DNA of 24,789 nt from SIG636 sp045592105 (lineage in GTDB: Bacteria > Bacillota > Clostridia > Oscillospirales > CAG-382): assembly GCA_045592105.1 (NCBI GenBank), contig JAZNUB010000073.1:1-24789 (forward strand), in the 5' to 3' direction. The notes beneath the pieces are model-generated. The model did not search any database and was not told the DNA's origin. It worked only from the letters and a program-made list of their open reading frames with translations. A program made the position numbers and the translations under genes. This document shows, piece after piece, positions 8,501 to 14,782 of the stretch; position 1 is the stretch's first letter, and the number at the start of each line of letters is the position of its first letter.

Positions 8501-9662
8501 CGTTAGGACGAAATGCAGTGACGATTTTTTATGGCTTCCGCTTTGCGTTGCAGACTATATTGAAAAAACGGGCGACTACGGCATTTTAAGGCTTGAGATA
8601 CCCTATCTTGTATCGGAGCCGCTTGGTGAGCACAGCGAAAGATACGAAGCCGCAGGGCGCACCGATTACAAGGAAAGTCTATATATGCATTGCGTTAGGG
8701 CGATAGAGCACGGTAAAAACTACGGCTCTCACGGGTTGCCGCTTATTGGTAGCTGTGATTGGAACGATGCGTTCTCTGCCTTGGGAGAAGGTGCAGAAAG
8801 TGTTTTTTGTGCGTTTTTATACGTTATTACCCTTAAACGCTTTGCCAACGTTGCGCGGTTGATGAACGATAACGTATACGCGGACAGTTTTTTAGCGGAA
8901 GCAAAAACGCTTCTTAAAAGGGCGGAAGGCTGTTACGATAAAAGCCGATTCGTGCGAGCGTACACGGGATACGGTGCGCCGCTTGGAACAGAAGGCAGAG
9001 CCGCGTGCGAGATAGATATACTTGTGCAAAGCTTTGCGGTGTTTGCGGAAGCTGACAAGCAAAAATGCAAAGCCGCGCTTGAAAACGCATACAATCTGCT
9101 GTATGACAGCGACAACAAGCTTATAAAGCTGTTTGCTCCACCCTTTGGCAGGGACACAGAATACGCAGGCTATATAAACGCCTACGCCAAAGGTGTGAGA
9201 GAAAACGGTGGGCAATACACCCACGCCGCCGTGTGGTTTACCGCCGCACTTGCAATGATGGGGATGAAAGAAGAAGCGTTTACGCTTCTTAACGGCATAA
9301 ACCCGCTTAAGCGTGCCGAAAACAAGATACTGTTTTCTCGCTATAAGGCAGAGCCGTATGCCATTGCCGCTGATATCTACACCGCACGCGGACAGCTTGG
9401 GCGCGGCGGTTGGAGCTTTTATACAGGCGCCGCAGGCTGGTTTTGCAAAACGGTGCTTGAGGTGTTTATGGGGATCAACTATAAAAACGGATATATAGAT
9501 ATCTCCCCTTTATTTGAGTACGAGGCAACGCTTTTACTGAACGGAGAAATAAGCATTACCGCAAAAAAGGGCGTTTTAGCTACTGTGGACGGTGCGCCCT
9601 TAGCTTTACCGCTTTTACTTGACGGAAAGAAGCACGTTATAACCGTTCCGATAAAGGAATAA
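2568..9662 (+). CDS. Cyclic beta-1,2-glucan synthase-type protein (GT84-glycoamylase-GH94)
   Basis: This 2364-residue membrane protein has the layout of NdvB/ChvB/Cgs. A helical N-terminal region comes first, then membrane segments (about 231-275), and a GT84 domain (about 295-590) with DAD (D426, D428), HD (537-538) and HRW (571-573). More membrane segments follow (about 603-645 and 727-765), then a glycoamylase-like domain (about 930-1130). The C-terminal GH94 domain (about 1850-2340) carries QHWWHP (from Q1964) and DWND (D2064, the expected general acid). In the known enzymes GT84 builds a linear beta-1,2-glucan from UDP-glucose and the GH94 part trims it by phosphorolysis before cyclisation. 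Characterised proteobacterial enzymes have about 2800 residues, so this one is compact. AAAGGAGG lies 11 bases before the ATG, a rather long spacing. Whether the product is cyclic, linear or a 1,2-linked oligoglucan is unknown. Confidence 0.85.
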   Translation: MKKCVKLTAALRAAFKNIQAAEKIGCADNADAVTARVAANAYYYRRKIRETQKDIYRLESLPGRDGVPYIFRAVWSYFKQNGFIFDKTAVQKALADYDCGTFELDMLKVVTDAAALIETGLVCAAAITNKNYGVNRLQNALTMMKKAEVTDFCLIFSELSSAERELVRSEEFYAEMTAATKAAYRKALRKYARKHGVSEKEAVIKARETAYKKNCCIGKVLSVESKPKAFSFTLFCVSVFALLCALAVYLCPLWALPLLFIPLVAAALGMGDFFFAIFTRTTPCPAVSPDKLPQKNLTLTVITTLLDDNPKSVTALERLYLTNSEAGLYFGLLADLPSAKAPNDKNDEKLLTNVIERIKALNARYGNRFCLFVRKRSKAEDGSWNGRERKRGAIEELVRYLNGGEDVFLLKEGPDVTGIPFLLTLDADTSLPPEGVATLTGMMLHPLNRPVIDNGTVVDGYGILQPGVQSSLECLGETRFAAMLAGVGGIDVYESAAFNRQQSIFGEGIFCGKGIIDVKAYSEVLDGVLPNGRVLSHDMPEGNILKTRYVSDLCFTDNVPSNVLSYYKRLHRWIRGDVQNLSLVFKYKQGIKGSLRIIQNVFRHLLPVISLITLGLAGVLNGAGRLWVCLLALINILSPIFFTIISRPAALRFRRRRFFSSVQSSVFQSLSISLYESFALCHKALISLDAVFKAVYRLISGKKLLMWVTAAQAEKGADKTFVAFIYKLFPSALLGSLFFFFTNIWPTRLLGFLWFLFPLYAFYLSHKPTKRMPVSTADKKLLREKAAPIWSFFQDNVGEHTAWLPPDNIQSSPVEAVAMRTSPTNIGLYLLSILAAEDFGFISAAETEKRLAKAFDSMDRMKKWNGHFYNWYELERLSVLGSGYISTVDSGNLCVCLVALSRSLYSSGRTSLAKRCEAFFLAADFTRLYNSERNLFSLGFDEGVDRLSDICYDLYMSEARSTSYFALSFGLAPVKHWRALGRPVVGNGGHIGMASWSGTAFEYFMPQLFLPLYKDSFIYESLCFALYEQKRFNKGKLWGCSESAYYCFDSEMNYQYKAHGVQTLALTRYTEKEMVLSPYSVYLALCISPSAALRTLTAYENEVGSGKYGLYEAVDCLGGGVIHSYMAHHMGMSLIACANACFDNIFVRRFMNHPRTAAFYELLQEKIPINAPIFNAEKQVQTRLANSLRGSFAERLTEHNPAEPVVHISGKGANTIVADSCGHIRFSHGDLSINEVHFDRFSASRSLSVLFCDGAGVYSAAPFTDNGKFSFESAAGYAAHICSSTEFSGRVKYYTDAAGCFITETKSDGGKSYSLVFSFDVQLASDKQFYSHPAFSRLFVSADYDKSTNTLIYTKNTQNGKDSIYMAVGLSNAALPLSFETNKDSYNAFSLYHPFDIIKEAYTNTTGVCVTPFCLIKTPPIAGGEARLIISVGHSKQEALDRLNASRHIRVTPVGRAVFGERENPLLAGLFYGQGRFAKTCLVTENALWSYGISGDYPIIAVLVREYYKQDIAFYIRVFKQLAALNIRMELVFLVREEEKYSAPNANGIRGLIRAEKCDSFVGKRGGIFFADGNNADTVAMFKDAAACFTESFDTPFSEKSDRRFAKPLPQIERRHGFASVTDGTKVGGGAYSANGFIVDKDSALKLPFSYVLAGRGFGSVVTHSTLGYSFYGNSALRRIAAFSGDIYGGTDKGEMLYFFCEGDVFDLTACASQVKYENGVAVYQGTVCKKSYTLKVFVCEKLPLKVLRLRFENDYEGDAAFFVAPLMGSGAFPADCVKSVKLEFKGGTAEGFCCTKSSFFGEHLGFAACLGSGKAYYSLGELLCGEPNGIEDTVAIRRASKETVFLLGAAPTATAAVKVLEQFFKNGADKEEEKAVSFASSFLPPIKLACQNKALEAMFGVFAPYQTAACRFFGRGAFYQSSGAYGFRDQLQDCLYLVCSMPDIVRTHLIRCAARQYTDGSVQHWWHPCRRQGHIHGVRTKCSDDFLWLPLCVADYIEKTGDYGILRLEIPYLVSEPLGEHSERYEAAGRTDYKESLYMHCVRAIEHGKNYGSHGLPLIGSCDWNDAFSALGEGAESVFCAFLYVITLKRFANVARLMNDNVYADSFLAEAKTLLKRAEGCYDKSRFVRAYTGYGAPLGTEGRAACEIDILVQSFAVFAEADKQKCKAALENAYNLLYDSDNKLIKLFAPPFGRDTEYAGYINAYAKGVRENGGQYTHAAVWFTAALAMMGMKEEAFTLLNGINPLKRAENKILFSRYKAEPYAIAADIYTARGQLGRGGWSFYTGAAGWFCKTVLEVFMGINYKNGYIDISPLFEYEATLLLNGEISITAKKGVLATVDGAPLALPLLLDGKKHVITVPIKE

Positions 9663-9680
9663 TTAGAAACATGCGCAAAA

Positions 9681-9716
9681 GTGGCTGGCTCAAACAGAAT
9701 GATTTGAGCCAGCCAC
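9681..9716. terminator. Convergent terminator, covarying family member 1
   Basis: GTGGCTGGCTCAAA (9681-9694) pairs perfectly with TTTGAGCCAGCCAC (9703-9716), a 14 bp stem with an 8-base loop. On the minus strand it is followed by TTTT, so it terminates the synthase gene's neighbour from inside that neighbour's tail region poorly but can stop read-through in both directions between the two convergent genes. It shares its core with 12197-12227 and 23182-23233. Confidence 0.75.
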
Positions 9717-9723
9717 ATGCTAA

Positions 9724-11289
9724 CTATTTAATTTTGTTGGAAGGGATCAAAAGCGCAAAATCAAGCATATTGTCCATCTCTTCAAGTGTGGCCTCCGTAG
9801 GCTCACCGTTCTTGCAGTTCATCATAGAGCCAAGAGAGAACAACGAGAAGCCGCTGCAATTGCCGAACTTGTACGCATATTCCAAGGAGCGCTTTAGTAC
9901 ATCCCTATTGTCATTCCATTCGGAGGTGGAGTTGCCCACAAAGCCTTCTACTGCGTTGGACAAGGTCATACCGGGAATAAAGCGGATGCTATCAAGCTTT
10001 ACAAGCGAGCTCCAGCTATTGTAAACGGTATCGAAGGAATACTTGCCGTATTCCAAGCCCCAATAAATCTGAGGCATTATGTAATCAAGATACCCCTCTT
10101 GGGATAGCCAAGTATCTACATCTGCATAATCTGCACGAACGTTGGAAAGGTTGCCTGCGGGGGATACGCCGAACAGAACCTTCGGGTTCTCTGCCTTAAC
10201 CGCAGAATATATACCGCTAACAAGCTTGTTAAGGCTGCCGCGACGGAACGATGCAATATCCTTATACTCAGTTTGATTAAGATAAGATGCACGGTCAAAA
10301 GCGGCATCCCTTGTGGGATAAAAATAGTCGTCTATATGCACGCCGTCCACATCGTAATATCTTACGATCTCTGCCGCGCCGTTAATTATAAGCTGCCTTA
10401 CTTCCTCTCTACCGGGGTTTAAGTACAAACGGCCGTTGTAGTTTACAATATAGTCACCCATGTGGTTATGCTCGAAATCACGAACGCCGTAGCTTATATT
10501 TATACCCGTAACATTACCGGACTCCATACAACGAAGAGGATTTATCCAGCCGTGGAAGCTTAAGCCTACTGCGTGCGCTTCCTCTACCATTATAGCCAAC
10601 GGGTCATACTGGAAATCTATCGTATAGCCGCCGGTTACATAGTTGGAGGGGCAATAATACGCGGAGGGATAAAAGCTATCGCCGTTAGGACGAAGCTGAA
10701 CTATAACCGTGTTTATTCCGCGGTCAACAAGTGCAGCAAAAATAGTTTTCATATTTTCTCTGAACTCATCCTTGTCACGCTGTAAGCCGTTGGTGCCGTA
10801 AATACCGTCTGTATCATACTGGGATATCCAGCAAGCACGCATAAAATCATAGTTTAAAGGCTCATAGTCACTATTTGCGCCTTCCTCTAAAACAGGCCTT
10901 GCTTCTACAAGCGCGCTTTGCTTATATTCAAGAGAAGAAGCCGCCAAGCTTTTACCTGAAGACACGTACAACCATACGCGGGTGCCTTTCTTATAGCTTT
11001 CGCCAACCTTTAAGTCTATCCCCGCAACCTCGCCCTGGGGAACATCATCATAAGGCTTTTCTTTTAATTTAACCGAAAAGCCTGCGTTTTTAAGTATTTC
11101 CTTAGCTTCATCAACGGTTTTGCCCGTAATATCGGGTACTATCGCAGTATCAGAAACCTCACCGCTGTCTACAGATGCTGTGTTATCAACAGAAGCATCT
11201 GTACTTGTGTTTTCGGCGTTGTTACCACTTGAGCAAGCGGTAGCAAATAGCATTGCAAAAACAATAAGCAAGCACAAAAATTTTTTCAT
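9724..11289 (-). CDS. PASTA-domain lipoprotein with GHL10 glycosyl hydrolase-like domain
   Basis: The 521-residue product starts MKKFLCLLIVFAMLFATAC, a lipoprotein signal with lipobox Cys19, so it should be anchored on the outer face of the cytoplasmic membrane. A Ser/Thr/Asp-rich spacer is followed by one PASTA domain (about 51-115, from VPDITGKTVDEAK to YVSSGKS). A GHL10/DUF187 TIM-barrel (about 150-460) then carries GWINPLR, DGVHIDDYFYP and DYIMPQIYWG. PASTA domains bind peptidoglycan, and GHL10 domains are suspected wall glycosidases, so muralytic or wall-sensing activity is inferred. ATG at 11289 is preferred over TTG at 11292 by its distance from AGAGG. It is monocistronic, driven by a consensus promoter at 11341-11369, and diverges from the amidase gene. 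Confidence 0.87.
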   Translation of the reverse strand: MKKFLCLLIVFAMLFATACSSGNNAENTSTDASVDNTASVDSGEVSDTAIVPDITGKTVDEAKEILKNAGFSVKLKEKPYDDVPQGEVAGIDLKVGESYKKGTRVWLYVSSGKSLAASSLEYKQSALVEARPVLEEGANSDYEPLNYDFMRACWISQYDTDGIYGTNGLQRDKDEFRENMKTIFAALVDRGINTVIVQLRPNGDSFYPSAYYCPSNYVTGGYTIDFQYDPLAIMVEEAHAVGLSFHGWINPLRCMESGNVTGINISYGVRDFEHNHMGDYIVNYNGRLYLNPGREEVRQLIINGAAEIVRYYDVDGVHIDDYFYPTRDAAFDRASYLNQTEYKDIASFRRGSLNKLVSGIYSAVKAENPKVLFGVSPAGNLSNVRADYADVDTWLSQEGYLDYIMPQIYWGLEYGKYSFDTVYNSWSSLVKLDSIRFIPGMTLSNAVEGFVGNSTSEWNDNRDVLKRSLEYAYKFGNCSGFSLFSLGSMMNCKNGEPTEATLEEMDNMLDFALLIPSNKIK

Positions 11290-11340
11290 CAATTGCCTCT
11301 TTCACGGTGCGTATGTTTGCACCTATTTTTTTACTATTGT

Positions 11341-11369
11341 ATTATAACACATGGTTTTTTCAATGTCAA
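11341..11369 (-). promoter_or_regulatory. Perfect-consensus sigma-A promoter of the PASTA-GHL10 gene
   Basis: On the minus strand the sequence reads TTGACA (11364-11369), a 17-base spacer, and TATAAT (11341-11346) with an extended -10 TG. Every element is consensus. The leader of about 45 bases contains a small GGTGC/GCACC hairpin. Strong constitutive transcription is expected unless a repressor acts. Confidence 0.9.
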
Positions 11370-11386
11370 CAGCCTTCGACATATGC

Positions 11387-11415
11387 GTGGCAAAGCTTAA
11401 AAAGATGCGTATAAT
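11387..11415 (+). promoter_or_regulatory. Probable sigma-A promoter of the amidase gene
   Basis: A consensus -10 TATAAT (11410-11415) lies 17 bases after a weak -35 candidate GTGGCA (11387-11392). The AAGGAGGT ribosome binding site begins 7 bases later at 11423, so the transcript leader would be very short. It is back-to-back with the minus-strand promoter at 11341-11369. Confidence 0.6.
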
Positions 11416-11436
11416 GTTACAGAAGGAGGTTTTTAC

Positions 11437-12189
11437 GTGGCATCAGTTTTTTTAAGCCCATCTACACAAGAATATAACCTATACTATGACGGTCAGGGCA
11501 ACGAAGAATATTATATGAACCTTGTTGCCGATTATATGGAGCCTTATCTAACCGCTTCGGGCATCACTTTCGGCAGAAACGACCCAAACCAACGCGTGAA
11601 CGGTGCTATTGCAGAATCAAACGCAGGAAACTATAATCTGCACCTTGCAATGCACACGAACGCATCGGGGCCTTCCAACGCGGGAGGACAAAGAGGGATA
11701 GACGTTTATTATTTTAGGGACAGCCCCGCAGGTAAAAACGCGGCTGAAATTATTGCTTCAAACCTTGCCGCTATTTATCCCGACCCCGACAGGGTGCGTG
11801 CCGTACCCAACACCACCTTTGCAGAGCTTAGGCTTACACGCGCGCCCGCCGTTTTGGCAGAAATTGGTTACCACGATAATGCGGAGGATGCAGAGTGGAT
11901 ACGCGCCAATCTACAGCAAATAGCAAATGCGCTTGCGCTTTCTGTTGCGGAATACTTAAACGTGCCGTTTAAAACGCCCGACAACGTTGGAATGCTTGGC
12001 GAAGGGATTGTTGTAACGGGCGGCGGCAGACTAAACATACGGCTTTCTCCAAGCCTTACGGCAGACGTTATTGCACAGGCACCTAACGGCTCTACCCTTA
12101 CCCTATTGTCAAGAGAGGGCGAATGGTATTTGGTTAGACGGAACGGTGTTCAAGGTTATGCCTTTGCTCAGTATATAAGACCAATATAA
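11437..12189 (+). CDS. N-acetylmuramoyl-L-alanine amidase (Amidase_3) with C-terminal SH3 domain
   Basis: This 250-residue peptidoglycan amidase would cut the bond between muramic acid and the stem peptide. The Amidase_3 domain spans about 1-175. It shows a zinc-site Glu in GNEEYYMN (E23/E24), His73 in AMHTNAS and the catalytic Glu142 in AEIGYHDN. The usual first histidine motif (GHGG) is replaced by SPSTQ, a variant I associate with a clostridial subgroup. A bacterial SH3 wall-binding domain occupies about 188-250. The GTG start at 11437 is fixed by AAGGAGGT. There is no signal peptide or membrane anchor, so the enzyme should stay inside until lysis or non-classical release, as with phage endolysins. 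It lies about 2.6 kb upstream of the phage cassette on the same strand. Confidence 0.85.
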   Translation: MASVFLSPSTQEYNLYYDGQGNEEYYMNLVADYMEPYLTASGITFGRNDPNQRVNGAIAESNAGNYNLHLAMHTNASGPSNAGGQRGIDVYYFRDSPAGKNAAEIIASNLAAIYPDPDRVRAVPNTTFAELRLTRAPAVLAEIGYHDNAEDAEWIRANLQQIANALALSVAEYLNVPFKTPDNVGMLGEGIVVTGGGRLNIRLSPSLTADVIAQAPNGSTLTLLSREGEWYLVRRNGVQGYAFAQYIRPI

Positions 12190-12196
12190 ACACAAT

Positions 12197-12227
12197 GGGG
12201 CTGTCTCAAATCGTTTGAAACAGCCCC
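12197..12227. terminator. Convergent terminator, covarying family member 2
   Basis: GGGGCTGTCTCAAA (12197-12210) pairs with TTTGAAACAGCCCC (12214-12227) with one C-A mismatch and a 3-base loop. It sits 7 bases after the amidase stop and 16 bases from the end of the convergent solute-binding protein gene, so it probably serves both. It has the same core as 9681-9716 and 23182-23233. Confidence 0.75.
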
Positions 12228-12243
12228 TTGTAACAATTATTAA

Positions 12244-14055
12244 CTATTCCTCGTTTTTTGCAGCCTCTTCCAATGCGGCTTCCTCTGCCTCTATCTTTTT
12301 ATTGATTTCACGCCAGCCTTCAAGCTCGGTTTCAAAGAAGGTGGGGGCACCATTGTAATATGTGCCGTAATCAGAAAGCTTGGAGGATGCTACATAGCTG
12401 TTTTTGCCGAATACAAGTGCGGTTGCAGGGCACTTTTCTGCAAGCATAGCTTCCATTTGATGCAAAAGCTCTGCGCGCGCTTTCGCGTCAGACTCAGCAA
12501 CAACCTTTGCGGCAAGAGCCTCGTATTCCTTATCGCTAAAGCCTGTAAAGTGGGTGTTTACAAGAGCTTCGCCGTTTGCGGTAACGGTGTTGCCGCTGTA
12601 ACCATCTGCAAACTGAACAAGATACGCCTCTGCATTAACGGATGCCATTGCAAAATCAACAGCGAAAACATCAAACTGCTCACCGTCTGCATTGTTAAGC
12701 ACTTCTCTTATCTTCTTGCCTGTGGCATTAACCTTCCAATCAATTCCCTTGGTGCTAACCTTAAATCCAAGACCTTCCCAAACGGAAGCAACATACTCTG
12801 CTACTTGCTTATTAACATCGCTTTCGCTTTCTTCGATATAGGTTATTGCAAAGCTACCGCTTTTAACGCCTGCTTCGCTAAGAAGTGCTTTTGCGGCGTT
12901 TACGTCCGCAGTAGTGGAATAAATCTTACTGTCCTTATTAAAGCCTGAGCCCTTGCTTGCGCCCGAAGCAAACACGCCGTTGGGTACAAAGCTTGTTGCA
13001 GCTTCTGCACCGCAACCAACCATCTCTGCTACCTTAGTTCTGTCTATAGCAAGGCTTAAAGCCTTTCTAACGCGTGCATCGCTGAACAGCTTGTTGTTTG
13101 TATTGAAATAATAAACGTAGCCGGAAAGGTTAGCGGAAGATTTTATCTTGCTGCCGTATTTAGCGTAAGTATCCTTATTAAACTCGGAAAGATAGAATAC
13201 CTCACCCGCATCAAACTGCTCGGAAGCCTTTGCAAGCTCACCATTCTCGGTATCGTAAGTGAACACAAGCTTATAGGGAGTTACGTAAGAATCAAGAGGC
13301 TCATCCTCGTCCTCGTCATCACGGCGATAGAAGGTGTTACGCTCAAGCTCAAGCTTACGAAGATCGTCCGTATTGTTGTAGCCGCGAAGTGCGTAGGGGC
13401 CACAGCTCATAACCTCGGTTATGGTGAAGGTAGTGGTCCAATCATCATCAATCTTATCCTCACGCAAGGGCGCAAATGCGATATTCGCAACGGTTGTTGC
13501 AAACTGCTTTGCTACTTCCTTACCGTTGTTTTTAACATAACCGTCCTCAAACGTTATTTCAATTCTCGTATCATCTGCTGCGGCAAGACCAAGGTCATCA
13601 CTGGTCATATCGCCCATCTTTACTGCTTTAGCATTCTTTATCGGATAAAGCAAGGATGCATAGGGGCTGTTGCTTTCGGGAGAAAGTATACGGCTCCACG
13701 CATAAACAAAGTCACTTGAAGAAACACGCCTACCGTCATTCCAGCCGGTATCGTACATTTCAAAATACATCTTGTCCTCTTCATAGATGCTATCGTAATA
13801 ATAGCCCCACTCATAAGCAAGACCTTTAGACAGCTCACCCTTGGAGTTGATTGTTGTTAGACCCATATACATAAGGCTGTATATCTTAGCACTGTCTGCA
13901 TCTATTGAATACGCAGACGGGTCAAAAGTATCAGGCAAAGTGGTAAGGCACATCTTTATAATTGCGCCCTTTTCACCCTCTTCAAGAGAAGAGCCGCAGG
14001 AAACAAGGCCGATAACCATAATGGCAACCAGCAACATACACAATAATTTTTTCAT
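12244..14055 (-). CDS. Oligopeptide-type ABC transporter solute-binding lipoprotein (SBP_bac_5)
   Basis: The 603-residue protein begins MKKLLCMLLVAIMVIGLVSC, with lipobox Cys20, placing it on the outer face of the membrane. The mature part has family 5 (OppA/DppA-like) features: the opening block TLPDTFDPSAYSIDADSAKI, the WNDGRRVSSSDFVYAW block (about 107-122) in which the substrate lobe begins, and VRKALSLAIDRTKVAEMV. It would capture peptides or other small solutes and deliver them to an ABC importer. No permease or ATPase gene lies nearby, so it is an orphan binding protein. The C-terminus is a Glu/Ala-rich helix. GGAGGT sits upstream of the ATG at 14055, and a promoter is visible at 14102-14130. 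Confidence 0.9.
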   Translation of the reverse strand: MKKLLCMLLVAIMVIGLVSCGSSLEEGEKGAIIKMCLTTLPDTFDPSAYSIDADSAKIYSLMYMGLTTINSKGELSKGLAYEWGYYYDSIYEEDKMYFEMYDTGWNDGRRVSSSDFVYAWSRILSPESNSPYASLLYPIKNAKAVKMGDMTSDDLGLAAADDTRIEITFEDGYVKNNGKEVAKQFATTVANIAFAPLREDKIDDDWTTTFTITEVMSCGPYALRGYNNTDDLRKLELERNTFYRRDDEDEDEPLDSYVTPYKLVFTYDTENGELAKASEQFDAGEVFYLSEFNKDTYAKYGSKIKSSANLSGYVYYFNTNNKLFSDARVRKALSLAIDRTKVAEMVGCGAEAATSFVPNGVFASGASKGSGFNKDSKIYSTTADVNAAKALLSEAGVKSGSFAITYIEESESDVNKQVAEYVASVWEGLGFKVSTKGIDWKVNATGKKIREVLNNADGEQFDVFAVDFAMASVNAEAYLVQFADGYSGNTVTANGEALVNTHFTGFSDKEYEALAAKVVAESDAKARAELLHQMEAMLAEKCPATALVFGKNSYVASSKLSDYGTYYNGAPTFFETELEGWREINKKIEAEEAALEEAAKNEE

Positions 14056-14101
14056 CTCTACCTCCGATAAATGCTACAAGTATGCATAAGTTGGCGGTAT
14101 T

Positions 14102-14130
14102 ATTATAACACCATTTCTTCCAACAGTAAA
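14102..14130 (-). promoter_or_regulatory. Sigma-A promoter of the solute-binding protein gene
   Basis: Reading the minus strand, TTTACT (14125-14130), 17 bases and TATAAT (14102-14107) lie about 45 bases upstream of the start codon. The -10 is consensus and the -35 matches at four of six positions. Confidence 0.8.
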
Positions 14131-14154
14131 GGTTAATTTTAACATTTTTGCATT

Positions 14155-14184
14155 TGCACAAAAAACAGCATCCGTTTTTGTGCA
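14155..14184 (-). terminator. Hairpin after gtrA-like gene
   Basis: TGCACAAAAA (14155-14164) pairs with TTTTTGTGCA (14175-14184), a 10 bp stem. It lies 12 bases beyond the gtrA-like stop and immediately upstream of the next gene's promoter. No clear U-tract follows on the minus strand, so termination is uncertain; it may only be a structured spacer. Confidence 0.4.
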
Positions 14185-14196
14185 TTGTGCTAAAAA

Positions 14197-14625
14197 CTAT
14201 TTTTTCTTAGTAAACACAAAAAGCTTGCTTAAAACATAGTTTAAAACTATTACTATAACGGTTGATACTGCGCCCACTATATACGAATTGATGCCAAGCA
14301 CTTGTACCATTATACGCGTTATAAGCAAATCAAGCCCGAAGGTTAAAAGGCGCGAAGCGATAAATTTTACGAACTCTACAAGCTTTTTCTTGCCCGTTGC
14401 CTTACTGCCAAACACTATACCTCTGTTTGTGAAGTACGCAAACAGTATCCCCGCCACGTTTTTAAGCACCGTGGACAGCATATATTTACCAAGCAGTATT
14501 TCAGCAGAATAAAAGGCTATAAGAGATACAACGGTTGTTAGCACACCGAAAACAAGGTACAAACCTGCTTCTGTATGGAAAGCAAAATTCCACAGTTTTT
14601 TAATTATTCTCTTTATTTTCTCCAC
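14197..14625 (-). CDS. GtrA-family membrane protein
   Basis: This 142-residue protein has four predicted membrane helices (about 21-41, 50-67, 84-108, 112-133) and the GtrA/DPMS signatures AYFTNRGIVF after helix 2 and NYVLSKLFVF at the end. Family members are thought to help move polyprenyl-linked sugars across the membrane during wall or teichoic-acid glycosylation. I choose the GTG at 14625: AAGGAGGG lies 8 bases upstream, while longer frames run into the promoter at 14648-14676. The gene diverges from the phage cassette. A family 2 glycosyltransferase gene lies on the same strand on the other side of the cassette (23257-24159), so the two may once have been neighbours. Confidence 0.87.
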   Translation of the reverse strand: MEKIKRIIKKLWNFAFHTEAGLYLVFGVLTTVVSLIAFYSAEILLGKYMLSTVLKNVAGILFAYFTNRGIVFGSKATGKKKLVEFVKFIASRLLTFGLDLLITRIMVQVLGINSYIVGAVSTVIVIVLNYVLSKLFVFTKKK

Positions 14626-14647
14626 TTCTCTGCCCTCCTTTTTGGTA

Positions 14648-14676
14648 ATTATACTCCAAAGCGCGCTTACAGTCAA
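14648..14676 (-). promoter_or_regulatory. Sigma-A promoter of the gtrA-like gene
   Basis: On the minus strand TTGACT (14671-14676), a 17-base spacer and TATAAT (14648-14653) precede the AAGGAGGG site. The leader is very short. The -35 lies 22 bases from the candidate left boundary of the phage cassette. Confidence 0.88.
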
Positions 14677-14697
14677 GTGAGAAAAAAGCGGGACAAA

Positions 14698-14712
14698 AAC
14701 GGGATGAAATTA
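14698..14712 (+). repeat. Candidate left boundary repeat of the phage cassette
   Basis: AACGGGATGAAATTA here matches AACGGGATGTAATAA at 23156-23170 in 13 of 15 positions, including nine identical bases in a row, in the same orientation. It lies 71 bases before the small terminase start. It could be an attachment core, a target duplication or chance. Confidence 0.45.
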
Positions 14713-14726
14713 CGGAAAACGAATGT

Positions 14727-14742
14727 TAAACTGAAGGTGTAA
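14727..14742 (+). repeat. 16-base repeat copy 2
   Basis: TAAACTGAAGGTGTAA is the exact reverse complement of 703-718, where the sequence overlaps a -35 element. Here it lies 41 bases upstream of the small terminase ATG. Read on the minus strand it keeps the -35-like part but has no matching -10. Confidence 0.4.
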
Positions 14743-14782
14743 GGGAGAGATACGCAAAAAACACAGAAAGGAGCCAGCCACA

